Source: Lunularia cruciata (lineage: Eukaryota > Streptophyta > Marchantiopsida > Lunulariales > Lunulariaceae). Taken from it: a stretch of 64,000 nt of DNA. The translations under genes were made by a program, and so were the position numbers. Shown in pieces: positions 11,465 to 22,329 of the stretch; within the stretch, counting starts at the first letter, position 1, and every line of letters starts with the position of its first letter. Where the stretch lies: assembly GCA_948567375.1 (NCBI GenBank), contig OX419758.1, positions 48,427,001-48,491,000 of the forward strand. The letters are read 5' to 3'. The notes beneath the pieces were generated by a model. That model ran no database searches. It was not told the DNA's origin and saw nothing but the letters and a program-made list of their open reading frames with translations.

Positions 11465-12340
11465 TTGTTCTCCTCGAGTCCCTTCTCCTCATGGGACTCC
11501 ATCTCTTTGTTCTTCTACCCATCCCCACTCCCCTTGAAGCGGTCGTGCTCCTCAATCCATGAATCAAAGGTTGCTCAATTCTATCGGTACTGGTCCACCT
11601 ATGTGTGGCATTTCTGCCCGATAATGTTGAAGTGGAACTACTCCTTCACCTTCACCTAATGCTCCTGCTATTCTTTGCACACAAGCAATGGCTTCAAATA
11701 CCATGCGAGGATTTTGCACCATGACTTCTTGGAAAATCCGCTCTTTCAACCCTCATTTGAAATTGTCGAGAGCCTCTACTGGACTCATGTTAGTAATTGC
11801 AACTTGTAGATCCAAAAATGCCTCCACATACTCTTGTACGGTATTCTTCTGTCTCAATCCCCATAGTCGGGTTTGAGCCATCTGCACAGAATCTACCGAT
11901 TGGAAATTCTTCAGCAGTCCTTCTTGCATTGTTGTCCATGTGTCCTCCCTTCTCTCTGCCAGCATGGATCATTCCCAAGCATCATACCATGTGAGGGCTT
12001 TATCGGTCAAGTACCCACATGCAAACATGCCTGCAGCATGCTCTGTGATCTATGTTGAGAACAATCGGAAATATTGATTCATTCTTGAGATCCAATTTTC
12101 CACTACTCCCATCGTATGCTGCCCCTTGTAAGGCTCAATGTTGTAGGTCTTCTTCATCCGGAGTAGCAATGTCGCTTCATTGTTGATAGGGTTCGTAGGC
12201 ACGGGTGCCTCTCTAAGTACTTTAGTTGTAGGTACTAGGTTTTGAGACGGCTCTTCTTCTTGCATGGCTTGATCGTTCTTGAGGATCTGCACTTGACTTT
12301 GTAATGTCTCCATGGTCATCTTAATCTCTCAAAATTCATT
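11465..12340 (-). pseudogene. Gag capsid-like region (element A)
   Basis: Minus-strand fragments in order: KMTMETLQSQVQILKNDQAM; RMKKTYNIEPYKGQ with VVENWISRMNQYF; WTTMQEGLLKNFQSVDS with MAQTRLWGLRQKNTVQEY and EAFLDLQVAI; then KERIFQEVMVQNPRMVFEA. This is the retrotransposon gag capsid layout (W-I-x-x-M-x-x-Y-F, then L-x-x-L-x-Q-x-x-S/T-V-x-x-Y). The likely start MDP at 12394-12386 is followed by a stop where element B has Gln (CAA to TAA). Frameshifts separate the pieces. Confidence 0.8.
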
Positions 12341-12421
12341 CAACATCCCTTGCATTCCTTGCACCAGCTCTTGCAATTACGGATCCATAGTTATTGTAAC
12401 ACTCAATTGCTAATGTCTACT

Positions 12422-12625
12422 TCAATACAGAGTCAATATAATCACTCTAGAAGGCATACAAACTATCGGAACTACCATTGGGACCTCAGAAGCTATCACT
12501 TGTTGATAATACTCCTCACCAAAATTCCTAACCACAAAATCTCTAAACATCACTTTTGGCCTCACTACATAACGGATTTCTACTTGAGTGTTGAAAGGGA
12601 GAGGATTTGGAATATTCATATCCAT
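12422..12625 (-). CDS. Leader ORF2 upstream of gag (element A)
   Basis: A 67-codon open frame begins MDMNIPNPLPFNTQVEIRY and ends SRVIILTLY. The same ORF with the same start and stop occurs in element B (38240-38443) and, with internal stops, in element F (42316-42519). It sits between the primer-binding site and gag. I do not recognise the family. Its C-terminal half resembles leader ORF1 (a PMVVPIV / PMILPVV core followed by a hydrophobic end), suggesting an internal duplication. Conservation across three insertions implies coding selection before the copies died. Confidence 0.6.
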   Translation of the reverse strand: MDMNIPNPLPFNTQVEIRYVVRPKVMFRDFVVRNFGEEYYQQVIASEVPMVVPIVCMPSRVIILTLY

Positions 12626-12639
12626 ATTATCATAATAGA

Positions 12640-12858
12640 ATGTAGATTGTCAAATCCCACTCTCAGTCATATATCACCATAGGTAGAATCACCAGGTTTG
12701 GTGAGTTCATCACTTTGTCCATGAATTCTGCACCAAAGTGATAAACTAGCGATACCCTCATCTGCTCACGCTGGATGTACATACCCTTGATGTGGAATGG
12801 GTTTGAGAATGGAAAGCTAGGTGTGGGAAATTGTCCTCCCGGCGCATCTATCCCATCC
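12640..12858 (-). pseudogene. Leader ORF1 upstream of gag (element A), start lost
   Basis: The frame parallels the open 73-codon ORF of element B: DAPGGQFPTPSFPFSNPF, then QREQMRVSLVYHF and EFMDKVMNSPN. The start ATG is ATA here and one internal stop is present. Unknown family; see element B for the intact version. Confidence 0.55.
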
Positions 12859-12977
12859 GCTTGCTAAAGTCCTTCCTAAGTCTAGCGATTACTCTATGTT
12901 CTCCACCTCAAATTACTCAGTTTCAATAGTTCGTGCTATTCCAAGAGGAGTGATCCACTCTCTTGGACTAGAACATT

Positions 12978-12990
12978 GGCTCTGATACCA
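12978..12990 (-). other. Primer-binding site (tRNA-iMet) of element A
   Basis: The minus strand reads TGGTATCAGAGCC one base inside the 5' LTR. This is the standard complement of the 3' end of plant initiator methionine tRNA used to prime minus-strand cDNA synthesis. Confidence 0.95.
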
Positions 12991-12991
12991 T

Positions 12992-13734
12992 TGTAATACT
13001 CCAAGGACAAGAGAAGAGAGAAAACACAGATTGCACCCTCAAACATTTGATGCCCCAAAGGAGCACCTTCTCTTTATTATATAGACAAAGAGGATCTCCT
13101 CCAAGGAAGCTCCACCATAGGATTAGGGACACAAATAGGTGACATGTCATCAAGCTCCACCCTTGGATTACTTACTTGTATGGGTGACATGTCTGGTCTA
13201 GGTCCTATTTGGTTGGTCAAACAAGCTTTGACCAGAGAGAATCTTTTAGGGAATCTTCCTATAGGAATCCCAGAATCACATGAGTAAGGTACCATTGGAA
13301 AGCTCTTGATGAGACAAAGCAGGGGGAGGGAAGGCCAGCCTTTCCACCATTGGGGGGGGGGAGCAATCTGCACATTTTCGAGGCCTCATTCATCCGTTTA
13401 GACCTCCGAAATTGCCTTCAAAGATTTCAAGCATATTTCAGTTCCTACTCTATTAGTAGAAGTCCCCTTTTGGTGATACCTCTTTCTGATCTGTTTAGTC
13501 CATCATGTGTAACATCCTTCCAAATGTTACCACCCCAATTCTAACCATTAAATTATATGTCTAGCTATTGGTTCTAAGGTTCTCAAGTCTATTTTGGTTT
13601 CTACCCTATTAGTAGAAGTACTCTTTTGGTGATACTTCTATCTTATCTATTTTGACCATCATGGATAACATCATTCTAGATGTTACCAAACCAAATTTCA
13701 CATCTAGATCATATGGCTAGCTCTTGGTATTACA
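12992..13734 (-). repeat. Element A 5' LTR (743 bp)
   Basis: Pairs with the LTR at 7039-7779 and has the same TGTAATAC...GTATTACA ends and internal U3 duplication. It is followed directly by the ATAAG target-site duplication (13735-13739). Confidence 0.95.
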
Positions 13735-13739
13735 ATAAG

Positions 13740-16500
13740 GCACTCAGTGCTAATCACATCTTATCTACTATCCATGGACCACATGGTATGGCCACCTCAA
13801 CTTCTTAACTTGTTGTTCTATTGCTATTATGTCAATTTTTAGACTAACACAAGACTTTTATATTGTAGCTTGACTAACTATATATGAATTATGTACAAGT
13901 TCAAAGTTTCTTGCACTAAAACTACAAAAAATCCTACCTAAAAGATGGCTCTTAGTCATTCTTGACAAACTTGGCTTTTGCTGGTTTTTCATGAAGTCAT
14001 CATGATCCTTACTTTTCTGCAAGTTAATCTGGTGGCACCTATGACAAACTACTCACTCCTTTGCATATTGGAATTTGAATGAGCTCTACAAGCTCCTTCA
14101 TGTAATAATCAACTTCTTGTGCAAAACTAATTTGAATCTCTTGGAACTTGGAGCTAGTATATCCCTACAACTTGATGGACAATGCCTTTAGTTTTTTTTG
14201 TTTAGACTTTCCTTTCCAAAGCCATCAATTTGTATCCCAAAGTACTTCATCTTTGTTCTACGAGGGTTCTAGTTGGTCATTTGTTCTATTTGGTTCACAA
14301 GTTGGGTCATCATATGCCAATCTTGGCTAGTAGCCATCCATTTATTCTCTAGATTCACTTGGTCATCTTGGAGTTCATTTGTTAGCTCATTTTGGATCTT
14401 TTTTTATTGCTTGTCCTCCTTCTCTCACTAGCATTTGAGGCTTGTAGTGGGTCCAAGATACAAAGATTGATTAGCTTCAATAAATTATTGTATAATGTTT
14501 TTACTAATGTTGTCTTTGTATAAGCCTCATCCAACTCAGCTTGTAGTGTTACCAATTTTTCATCTCATGCTTGTGTTTATTGTTGTGCTGGTTTTTTTTG
14601 TGGAAGACTTTGTTATCAAGATAATGAACCTTAAATTTCCATTTTAATATAACCACCTTGTTCTCTTGTTGTAGTAGGAGTTAATCTTTCTAGAATTTCT
14701 CAAATATTATGTCATTCTCTTTCAAATTATTTACTTCCTCCTCAATTGACTTATTTTTTGTGTTCAATTCATTACAAAGGAGGACCTTCTCCTTTGCATT
14801 ATTTGTGCTAGCTTATGTAAATTTCTACAAATTTTTTTGGGTCATCAACAATATAGTCTAGTTCCTTGTCGAATAGCAAGAGTTCCTGTAAGGCCTCCAT
14901 GATAGGCATAACAATGTTGATAGTGTATATTGTATGAGAGCAAGCTGTTTTTGCATTTCATATAGGATAAGAAGTCCTTAGTCATACTCATATTATTAAC
15001 TTTTTTTTGTTGTTTGGCCACACTCATCCATTGAGTAATCTTGATTGTCTTCCTCCTCTCTTTGTTGGTTGTGACCATATCATTGGCCTCCTCTATAGTC
15101 TAATCATCAAGTAGTCATCCTCCCATGGATCCTTCCTCCTTTAGTTTGACAATATTGCCCTTGTAAGTGGCTCTATACTCAAACAACTTGCTATTCTACA
15201 AGTTCTTTGTTGTGTTTTGTTGTCATTCTTCATTTTTGACAACTTAGCTTCAATTTTAGGCGACCCTATGATGAGGCTAATGAAAGTTGATACCTCCATT
15301 GGTATCTTCTTTAGTTTGAAGATGGTGATTTCCTTGTCTTCTTCCTCTGGCTTGTGCCTTTTGGCCAAAGATAGTCCTATGTACATGTTTGGCCTAATAA
15401 TGACTATGCTTTGTCATTATGGTCTCCCATGTCCACCTTGTTGCTTTGTGCATGAGATGAGATCAAGACAAAAGATGAAGGATTCATTAGTTATTACTCC
15501 TATTTTATCTAACAATATATTTTTCCTTTAATCATTACCAATTCATGATGCAAATTCACCGGCTTGTACATCATCTCATTTTCCGCTTTGTTTCACAAGG
15601 CTTATTTATTTCCACTCTTGCTAGACAATATGTTGATTGTTTGAGCAATTCATTTTCATTTCTTCAAAGCCTTAATCTTGGATCTTGTTGTGGCACCTTC
15701 TTGAAAATCGTGATTAGTGCATTTCTTCAGCTAGTACAAACTTCTTGTCTACCTCATTTTATTTTTTATCTCTTTTGGAAGGTGTTTGTGCACACTAAAA
15801 TACACTAGATGGTAGAAGTGGTTGGGATATTTCTCCTTCTCTTGTTCCATCAAGAGGTTCATCCCACTGAAAAAATGTGAAACAAAGGAGGCTACAATCA
15901 TAGCTCCTCCTTTGGTCATTTCATCCAATAGCTCATTGATAGATTTACAAAAAATTCATGTAGAACTTACATTTTCCCTTGTTACACATTTGTGTAATAG
16001 TTGGAAGAAGATTGTTTGATTCAAGTTTATGTATGAAATTTTTTTGGATCTAAATAGTTTCATGATTGTCTTTGTGACTTGTTTTGTAGGATCTTTGAGG
16101 TATTTTATCTTGTATCTTTTGCAAACTTCACTACAAAATATGTGTCTTCTATCTTAGCTTTGATACTCTTACTTGAATGCCCATGCTGATTTTTTATGTA
16201 GATTTGGCCAAATGTGGAATAATCCTATCCAAACACTTTTTGCTAATGGTCTTCAATCCACAACAAATCACTTACTCTCAATTTTTTTCCGTTTGTATTG
16301 AGGTTATTACAAATCTCCTCTTGTATAGATGCATTTGAAAAACTCCAATCCCATAGCAAAAACTCTAGACTCCTACTTTTTATGTAATTAGATCTACAAT
16401 ATAAATCAAACTTGGAAATTTTGGGATGTTTTCTTGCAATCCCCATAGGACTCCCTTGTCTCCTCTTGTCTCTCACCTCCAAGTTTCATCCTACCATTAT
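13740..16500 (-). pseudogene. G1: decayed copy of unclassified coding repeat
   Basis: On the minus strand 16482-16243 encodes a stretch containing RKHPKISKFDLYC, SNYIKSRSLEFLLWDW and LLWIEDH. It is collinear with the plus-strand product at 22370-22640 (KKHLQISKCGFYC, TDYIKKKKIDFLLWD, MMWKKDH), and the similarity continues another 40 residues with equal spacing. Toward 13.8-14.8 kb the minus strand becomes lysine/glutamine-rich and coiled-coil-like. Many stops are present. I do not recognise the family. Two related copies in opposite orientation suggest a dispersed element or an expanded pseudogene family rather than a host gene. Confidence 0.5.
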
Positions 16501-16652
16501 TAAATATCTTGATTTGAGAATCTACTCTATCCCTAACACCCTCGTACACAAACTCTTGAGTTTTTGCACTATATTGACAAAAAAGTGATTCCTATGGGTA
16601 GCAAAGATAGAGTCATGCAAAACTATAAAACTTTAATCACATGAAAAGTTAC

Positions 16653-16953
16653 AAAATCTTCCTTGTTGGATGGGATCATCATTTTATTGTCTTGAAAAAA
16701 TCAAAGTTTTGTTCATACAAAGTTCCACCGCCAACCAATGCACCACCTAAATTCATGCATCTTGCACGAGGGCATTGCCAAAGAACGTACTCTCTACTAT
16801 TTGGTGCAAAGTGACACACATTTTGGGATGTGACCATGACTTTTCACAAACCATTGTGACGGGTAAAGGATGGACCGGTTTTGTCAAGACTTTAAAATCA
16901 CTAATTTTTTCAAGACTATAAAATGATGATCCCATCAAACAAGGAAGATTTTT
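16653..16953. repeat. Imperfect foldback (inverted repeat)
   Basis: The left arm, about 50 bp at 16653-16701 (AATCTTCCTTGTTGGATGGG then ATCATCATTTTAT), is matched in reverse complement at 16902-16953 with a few mismatches. The loop is about 200 bp. It could be a MITE-like foldback or a chance remnant of an inverted duplication; no TSD was identified. Confidence 0.65.
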
Positions 16954-17499
16954 AAAATTTTGCAAGCCAAGTATGTATTGTTGATGTTTGTAAGAACAAG
17001 GTTGCTAGAAAAGCCATGTCAAGATAAGAAAAATTTATCCTTATACCATTGAACTAGGTAATAGTTATTGTACGGGGGATTTATGCCTCCATTTTAGGAA
17101 CTTCTTTGGACCTTGTCTTGTCTTCCATACTTTGGTGGTACCATTTTTAAAGACTAGTGCCATTTATTTTGCTTTGTTCACAACAATCTGCATTAATTTA
17201 TATTGAAACTACTAAACTTATAAAAGAGAATGAAATTTTGCTCTAGTGAAGCAAAGGTGCGTTGCCACACATAAGGAAAAACAATGGAGCAACTAAAAAA
17301 AATTACATTGATCTCAAATCAAGGATCTAGATGGGTTGCATTTGCTACCATAATGAATTGTATAAAAGAACTGCAATTGTACAAAGTGACCTTTTTTATG
17401 TACAAAAGCTTGTAAAAAGGCCTATCTCTCACTGCCTACCTTCAATGTATGTAGTTGTATGCTTCAGAGAAGTGATTATACTCAAACATTTAACAATAG

Positions 17500-18060
17500 A
17501 AAAAACAGGCACAACGAATAAAATTTCATATACCACTCTTCTTACATTAAAGGGAAACTTTTTTCTAATTCTAAACATTAACTAAAAAACCAACACACAT
17601 GAAGTCCAATACAAAATTAAACATTAAGTAGAGCTTTACAAGGTCCATATGGCAATCTTCTAAAGTTATGAGGCTTCTAATATCATTCTTACATCATGGT
17701 GATATTATAAAATATAAATTCTCATGTTTTCTTAAAAGAAAATGTGCAGTATTCACAAATTGACCATTCTATCTCTCAAAGGCAAGTCATAAATAAAATT
17801 TCATACCACTACTCTCATGGGAAAGAGAAAGTTGGTCTAATTCTAAACATGAACTAAATGATAACCCTCATAGTCCTATACCAAATCAAACATAAGTTAG
17901 AGCTTAACAGGGTCCATATGGCAATCCTCCAATATTTTAATGCTCCTAATATCATTCTTACATCATGGTGATATTACAAAGTAGAAAATCCCACATTTTC
18001 TTAAATGAAAATATGGATGACTCACAATTTGACAGTTCTATCATCTCTCAAAAATAATGG
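17500..18060. repeat. Diverged tandem duplication (about 269 bp)
   Basis: GGTCCATATGGCAATC occurs at 17642 and 17911, and the surrounding text (ATCATTCTTACATCATGGTG, TTCATACCACT, ACATTTTCTT) repeats in the same order. Divergence is substantial, with small indels. No coding potential was seen. Confidence 0.75.
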
Positions 18061-19829
18061 ATGTCTTCACTTTCTTAAGCTACTCCTTATACATTCTCCA
18101 AAATCATAATAATAAAAGTCTTTATTACTTAGTTAAATCCATTCTTTTGTTATGTTGTTCCATACAATAGTCTTTCATATATATTTTTGGATTGTTTTAT
18201 GAATACTTCTTAGGAATGAGGAATTGGTATATTAGACACTAGAGATTTTCTGAGTTTTTTTATTAGAGAAGAAGGCAACAATTCCAAAAAAAGATACAAG
18301 TCAAGCTGAAAACTTTATATTTTCTTCTCTGTCAAATGTCACCTTACATTGTAGATCCAATCATTTTCTTGCCCCTCATTTATATCAAGTCAATTTGATT
18401 ATTAAAAGTTAAAGGAAGAAACTAGTGTATGATCTAATTAAAATTTATATAAGATGTACTACTCCAAGCGCAATCAACTAAAATTCTTTGAAGATAATAT
18501 TGTATTACCATCCTTTGAACCTAGAAAATTTTGGGTTAAATCTAGGATAATTTCTAATAGAAAATCTGGATGAATTATTGTAGATAAATAATGATGAATC
18601 CTTGTTACATTATTTTTACATCCATCTTTTTATTTGGGTAAAATTACTAGTTAGATATATATAGATCTTTATGCACTTTAAACTTATTTAGTCATAATCA
18701 ATCAAACCACTCAAAAGTATTTATAAAGGATAACTATAAAAGTCAATGTATCACAAAACCAGATCCATTCCTTTACAAGTAACAACCATAAGAATCTAAA
18801 TTAAAAAAGAGCAAACTAATTTTTTTCTAAAATACTCTATTGTATATTTTTCATGATAGAATTCCTCTTTGGTCCCTAGTTTTCTTAGTTTTCTTAGTTT
18901 TTAAACAATAGGATTAAGATGTCAAGGAGCATTATATGCAAGGAATAACAATTAGGTGGAGACATACTTGCACAATGTTGGGAAACAAGGTCATTGAAAA
19001 AAATTCAGTGGGCTTACATTACCAAGGAACAATAATGACAACCAATCTATTCATAGTCCGACCCATTTTATTTCTGCATCCTACTACCTCCAAAAATGAC
19101 TACCAAAACAAAAATGAACCACTCCATAACAAGAAAGCCACGACTTCACAAAATTTTGTAGAATGATATGAGACACAAGAAATTTTAGACCATATAAAAT
19201 TCTATTGATTTTTTCAACCATTTTGAAATCACATAAAAAGATATGTCATAAAACAAATGTTGGCAATCATTAAGCATCCAAGCTTACACGTGCAATGGTC
19301 AATCACAACCCTTCACCAATTACTGTCATTGAGAAAATAGCCCACGTGTACCCTTGATGCTATTTGGTGTGAGAGTTTTTTTCTCTTCTTCTGGTTGCAA
19401 GGAACTTGGATTTTATGTCAATGTGTCTTGAGAGTCATTTTATGCTACCTTGTCCCAAAAATATTTTCTATATTATTGCAAAGCCAGAAGTAGTTTGTGT
19501 TGTTGTAAACTTGAGAGTTCTTTTTAATTTTGCTTGGCCCGGGAGTTTCTTTGATGTTCAAAAACTTGGGAGTTTATGTGTGTCATAAGCTGAACCGGAA
19601 AGGGAAGTTTGAGCCTCTAGGGAGGTCTGACCAGAACTGTGAGAAAAGAGGGTTTAGGAATTAAAGGAGGAAGGCCTGCTTGAAAAGAGGAGGTTTTGAG
19701 GAGGAAAGGGAGAGAGTAGGAAAGACAAAGGGAGAGATTTTACAAATGAAGGAAAGGAATGGGAAGGAATGTGTAGGTGTGTGCAAGAGATATAGTCGAG
19801 AAAGGAATTTTTTTAGCAAAAAAGGACAT
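18061..19829. other. AT-rich spacer, then purine-rich lead-in to tandem array
   Basis: 18061-19590 shows only short frames without recognisable content. From about 19590 the plus strand becomes strongly purine-rich (GA-rich), and this character continues into the 140-bp array. Confidence 0.5.
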
Positions 19830-20960
19830 AGGAGGCTTTTGGCTAATGATAGGACAGTGAAGGGTTTGGAGAATGCTTCGAGTGACCAAGAGTGTGGAGA
19901 GAAAGTTTTGGGAGGTCTTTGGCAATTGACAGGTCATAAGGGTTTAGTGAAAATGCTTCAAGTGGACAGAGGAGGCTTTTGGCTGATGACAGGACAGTGA
20001 AGGGTTTGGAGGATGCTTCGAGTGACCAGGAGTGTGGAGAGAAAGTTTTGGGAGGTCTTTGGCAATTGACAAGCCACAAGGGTTTAGTGAAAATGCTTTG
20101 AGTGGATAGAGGAGGCTTTTGGATGATGACAAGACAGTGAAGGGTTTGGAGGATGCTTTGAGTGACCAAGAGTGTGGAGAGAAAGTTTTGGGAGGTCTTT
20201 GGCAATTGGCAGGCCATAAGGGTTTAGTGAAAATGCTTCAAGTGGACAGAGGAGGCTTTTGGCTGATGATAGGACAGTGAAGGGTTTGGAGGATGCTTCA
20301 AGTGACCAGGAGTGTAGAGAGAAAGTTTCAGGAGGTCTTTGGCACTTGACAAGCCATAAGGGTTTAATGAAAATGCTTTGAGTGGACAGAGGAGGCTTTT
20401 GGTCGATGATAAGACGGTGAAGGGTTTGGAGGATGCTTTGAGTGACTAGGAGTGTGGAGAGAAAGTTTTGGGAGGTCTTTGGCAATTGACAGGCCTTCAG
20501 GGTTTAGTGAAAATGCTTCAAGTGGACAGAGGAGGCTTTTGGCTTATGATAGGATAGTGAAGGGTTTGGAGGATGCTTCGAGTGACCAAGAGTGTAGATA
20601 GAAATTTTCAGGAGGTATTTGGCAATTGACAAGCCATAAGGGTTTAGTGAAAATGCTTTGAGTGGACAGAGGAGGCTTTTGGCTGATGACAGGATAGTGA
20701 AGGGTTTGGAGGATGCTTTGAGTGACCAAGAGTGTGGAGAGAAAGTTTTGGGAGGTCTTTGGCAATTGACAGGCCATAAGGGTTTCTTGAAAATGCTTTG
20801 AGTGGATAGAGGAGGCTTTTGGCTGATGATAGGATAGTGAAGGGTTTGGAGGATGCTTTGAGTGACCAAGAGTGTGGAAAGAAAGTTTTGGGAGGTCTTT
20901 GGCAATTGATAGGCCACAAGGGTTTAGTAAGAATACTTCAAGTGGACGGAAGAGATCTCT
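19830..20960. repeat. 140-bp tandem array, about 8 units
   Basis: The landmark GGAGGCTTTT recurs at 19971, 20111, 20251, 20391, 20531, 20671 and 20811, exactly 140 bp apart, with one earlier unit at 19830 (141 bp) and a degenerate last unit near 20951. Units differ by scattered substitutions and keep length. Because 140 is not a multiple of 3, each unit is read in a new frame. The minus strand is nonetheless open for over 120 codons in several frames, giving proteins that repeat KTSQNFLSTLL, STQSIF and SLHTLGHSKH elements. I treat these ORFs as by-products of the repeat. Confidence 0.95.
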
Positions 20961-22329
20961 AGCTGATGATAGAAAGGTAAAGGTTTGGGAAGAGTTTTGT
21001 GTGACCAAGAGGGCTTTAGGGATGCTCAAAGCAGGTCCTTGGCTATAACAAGGCCAGAGAGGATTTAAGGAAAGAAGGTGAAGGTTTTGACGGAGGCTGT
21101 AGAGGAGGGAAATCTTGGAAGAAATTGGCTGTGCAGAGCAGAAGGAGAGAAGAATTCCTTATTTTCTTGATAGGCTGAAGGGTTATGGCAGAGAACTTTA
21201 AAGGTGAGAGATATTGCTTGTATGAGCAGAGGGAAAGAAGAGAGATGATGCATCAAATGAGAAAGTGAGATCCAGATAGAGGAACCTTCAAGGGGGAAAG
21301 TCTGGGCAGAAGGAAGAGAGAAATGCTTGGTTGTGCCAGTAGAGAAGAACAACAAATTTTCTAGAGTGATCTTGTCTTGACTGTGATATGGCATAGAAGA
21401 GAAGAGGTTGAGAAGGTTGTTTTTCTATGATTGGACAAGGATGGAAAGATTTTCTAGAATGAGTTGATTGGGCAACTGATGAGCTAGGCATGGTCACTTC
21501 ATAGAACAAGCTGTTTTCCTTTGTCCAACTTATAATTGCATGATTGGCTAAAATGATGATTTGTGAACAAATGTGTGCACTCTGAATTACAAATATTGTC
21601 AAGGGAAGGACTCCATTTTAGGAGCTCTTGGTCCAGTCTATGTATTTGACATAGTTCAATGATCTGGACACGCGGGTTTGATCACAATTAGTTCACTTGT
21701 GACTATTCCATAAGTCTCTTCAGAACCCGTCCTAGGAATCGGTCTGATCCAAACCCCCAAACCCACAAACCTGAGCATAAAATATAACTGGAATTGAGAC
21801 TATACAGGACTGTATAGAGGACTATAGGACTATATAGGACTATATATTGAGACTATAGCCACAAGGCCAATGCAACTGAACACAATAGTTTGAAAGATAA
21901 GCATTAATCTGCAAGATCCAACATACACTCCCAAGGAGAAGCCTACCCTTGGAAGCGATTAGAACAACCTGCTCTATTAGGGATGAGATTGCTGACCATA
22001 TCGGGGTAAGAAAGGGAGTGTTGGACTACGAGAAGTCTCGAGTCATCGATAACAAGAGCAATCTAAGCACGAGCAGCCCGGTACTCGGTGCACTCTTGAG
22101 ACCACAGAAACCCCACAACACCGCCACAATGGAGAAAGACAAACCCCAACCAATCCCACAAGTCAAACATTTTTGTTGTTTATTCTTTATTCTTTTCATC
22201 TCTCTATGACTATCAATCTCTATGACCTTGTATGAGGAATTAGCATCTTTGATTGCAGAATTTTTCGTGTCTATCAAGAGCTAAGCAAAGAAAACTATTT
22301 AAGAAAGGTAGAGAGTAACATTGTCAAGC
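20961..22329. other. Spacer downstream of the 140-bp array
   Basis: The purine-rich composition continues to about 21350, then normal AT-rich sequence. At 21795-21860 the plus strand repeats GGACTATA-type units (GACTATACAGGACTGTATAG, GACTATAGGACTATATAG). A GC-richer patch at 21950-22150 has a short open frame without recognisable domains. Confidence 0.5.

Larger units (their letters stand above)
7039..13734 (-). mobile_element. Element A: complete Ty3/gypsy chromovirus (RLG-1, long LTR)
   Basis: Two near-identical LTRs (7039-7779 and 12992-13734) begin TGTAATAC and end GTATTACA and are flanked by the 5-bp direct repeat ATAAG (7034-7038 and 13735-13739). The insertion is therefore structurally complete. 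Coding sense is minus: leader ORFs, gag with zinc knuckle, protease, reverse transcriptase, RNase H, integrase, chromodomain, the order of Ty3/gypsy. A primer-binding site lies next to 12992 and a polypurine tract next to 7779. Over the first 200 bp the LTRs differ at about five positions, so the insertion is not brand-new. Several stops and a foreign 86-bp insert in the protease region make it non-functional as it stands. Confidence 0.95.

Noticed and set aside
19843-21029. Several 90-161-codon open frames on the minus strand as genes
   Set aside because: They lie wholly inside the 140-bp tandem array, overlap each other in different frames and repeat the same peptide blocks, so they are by-products of the repeat.
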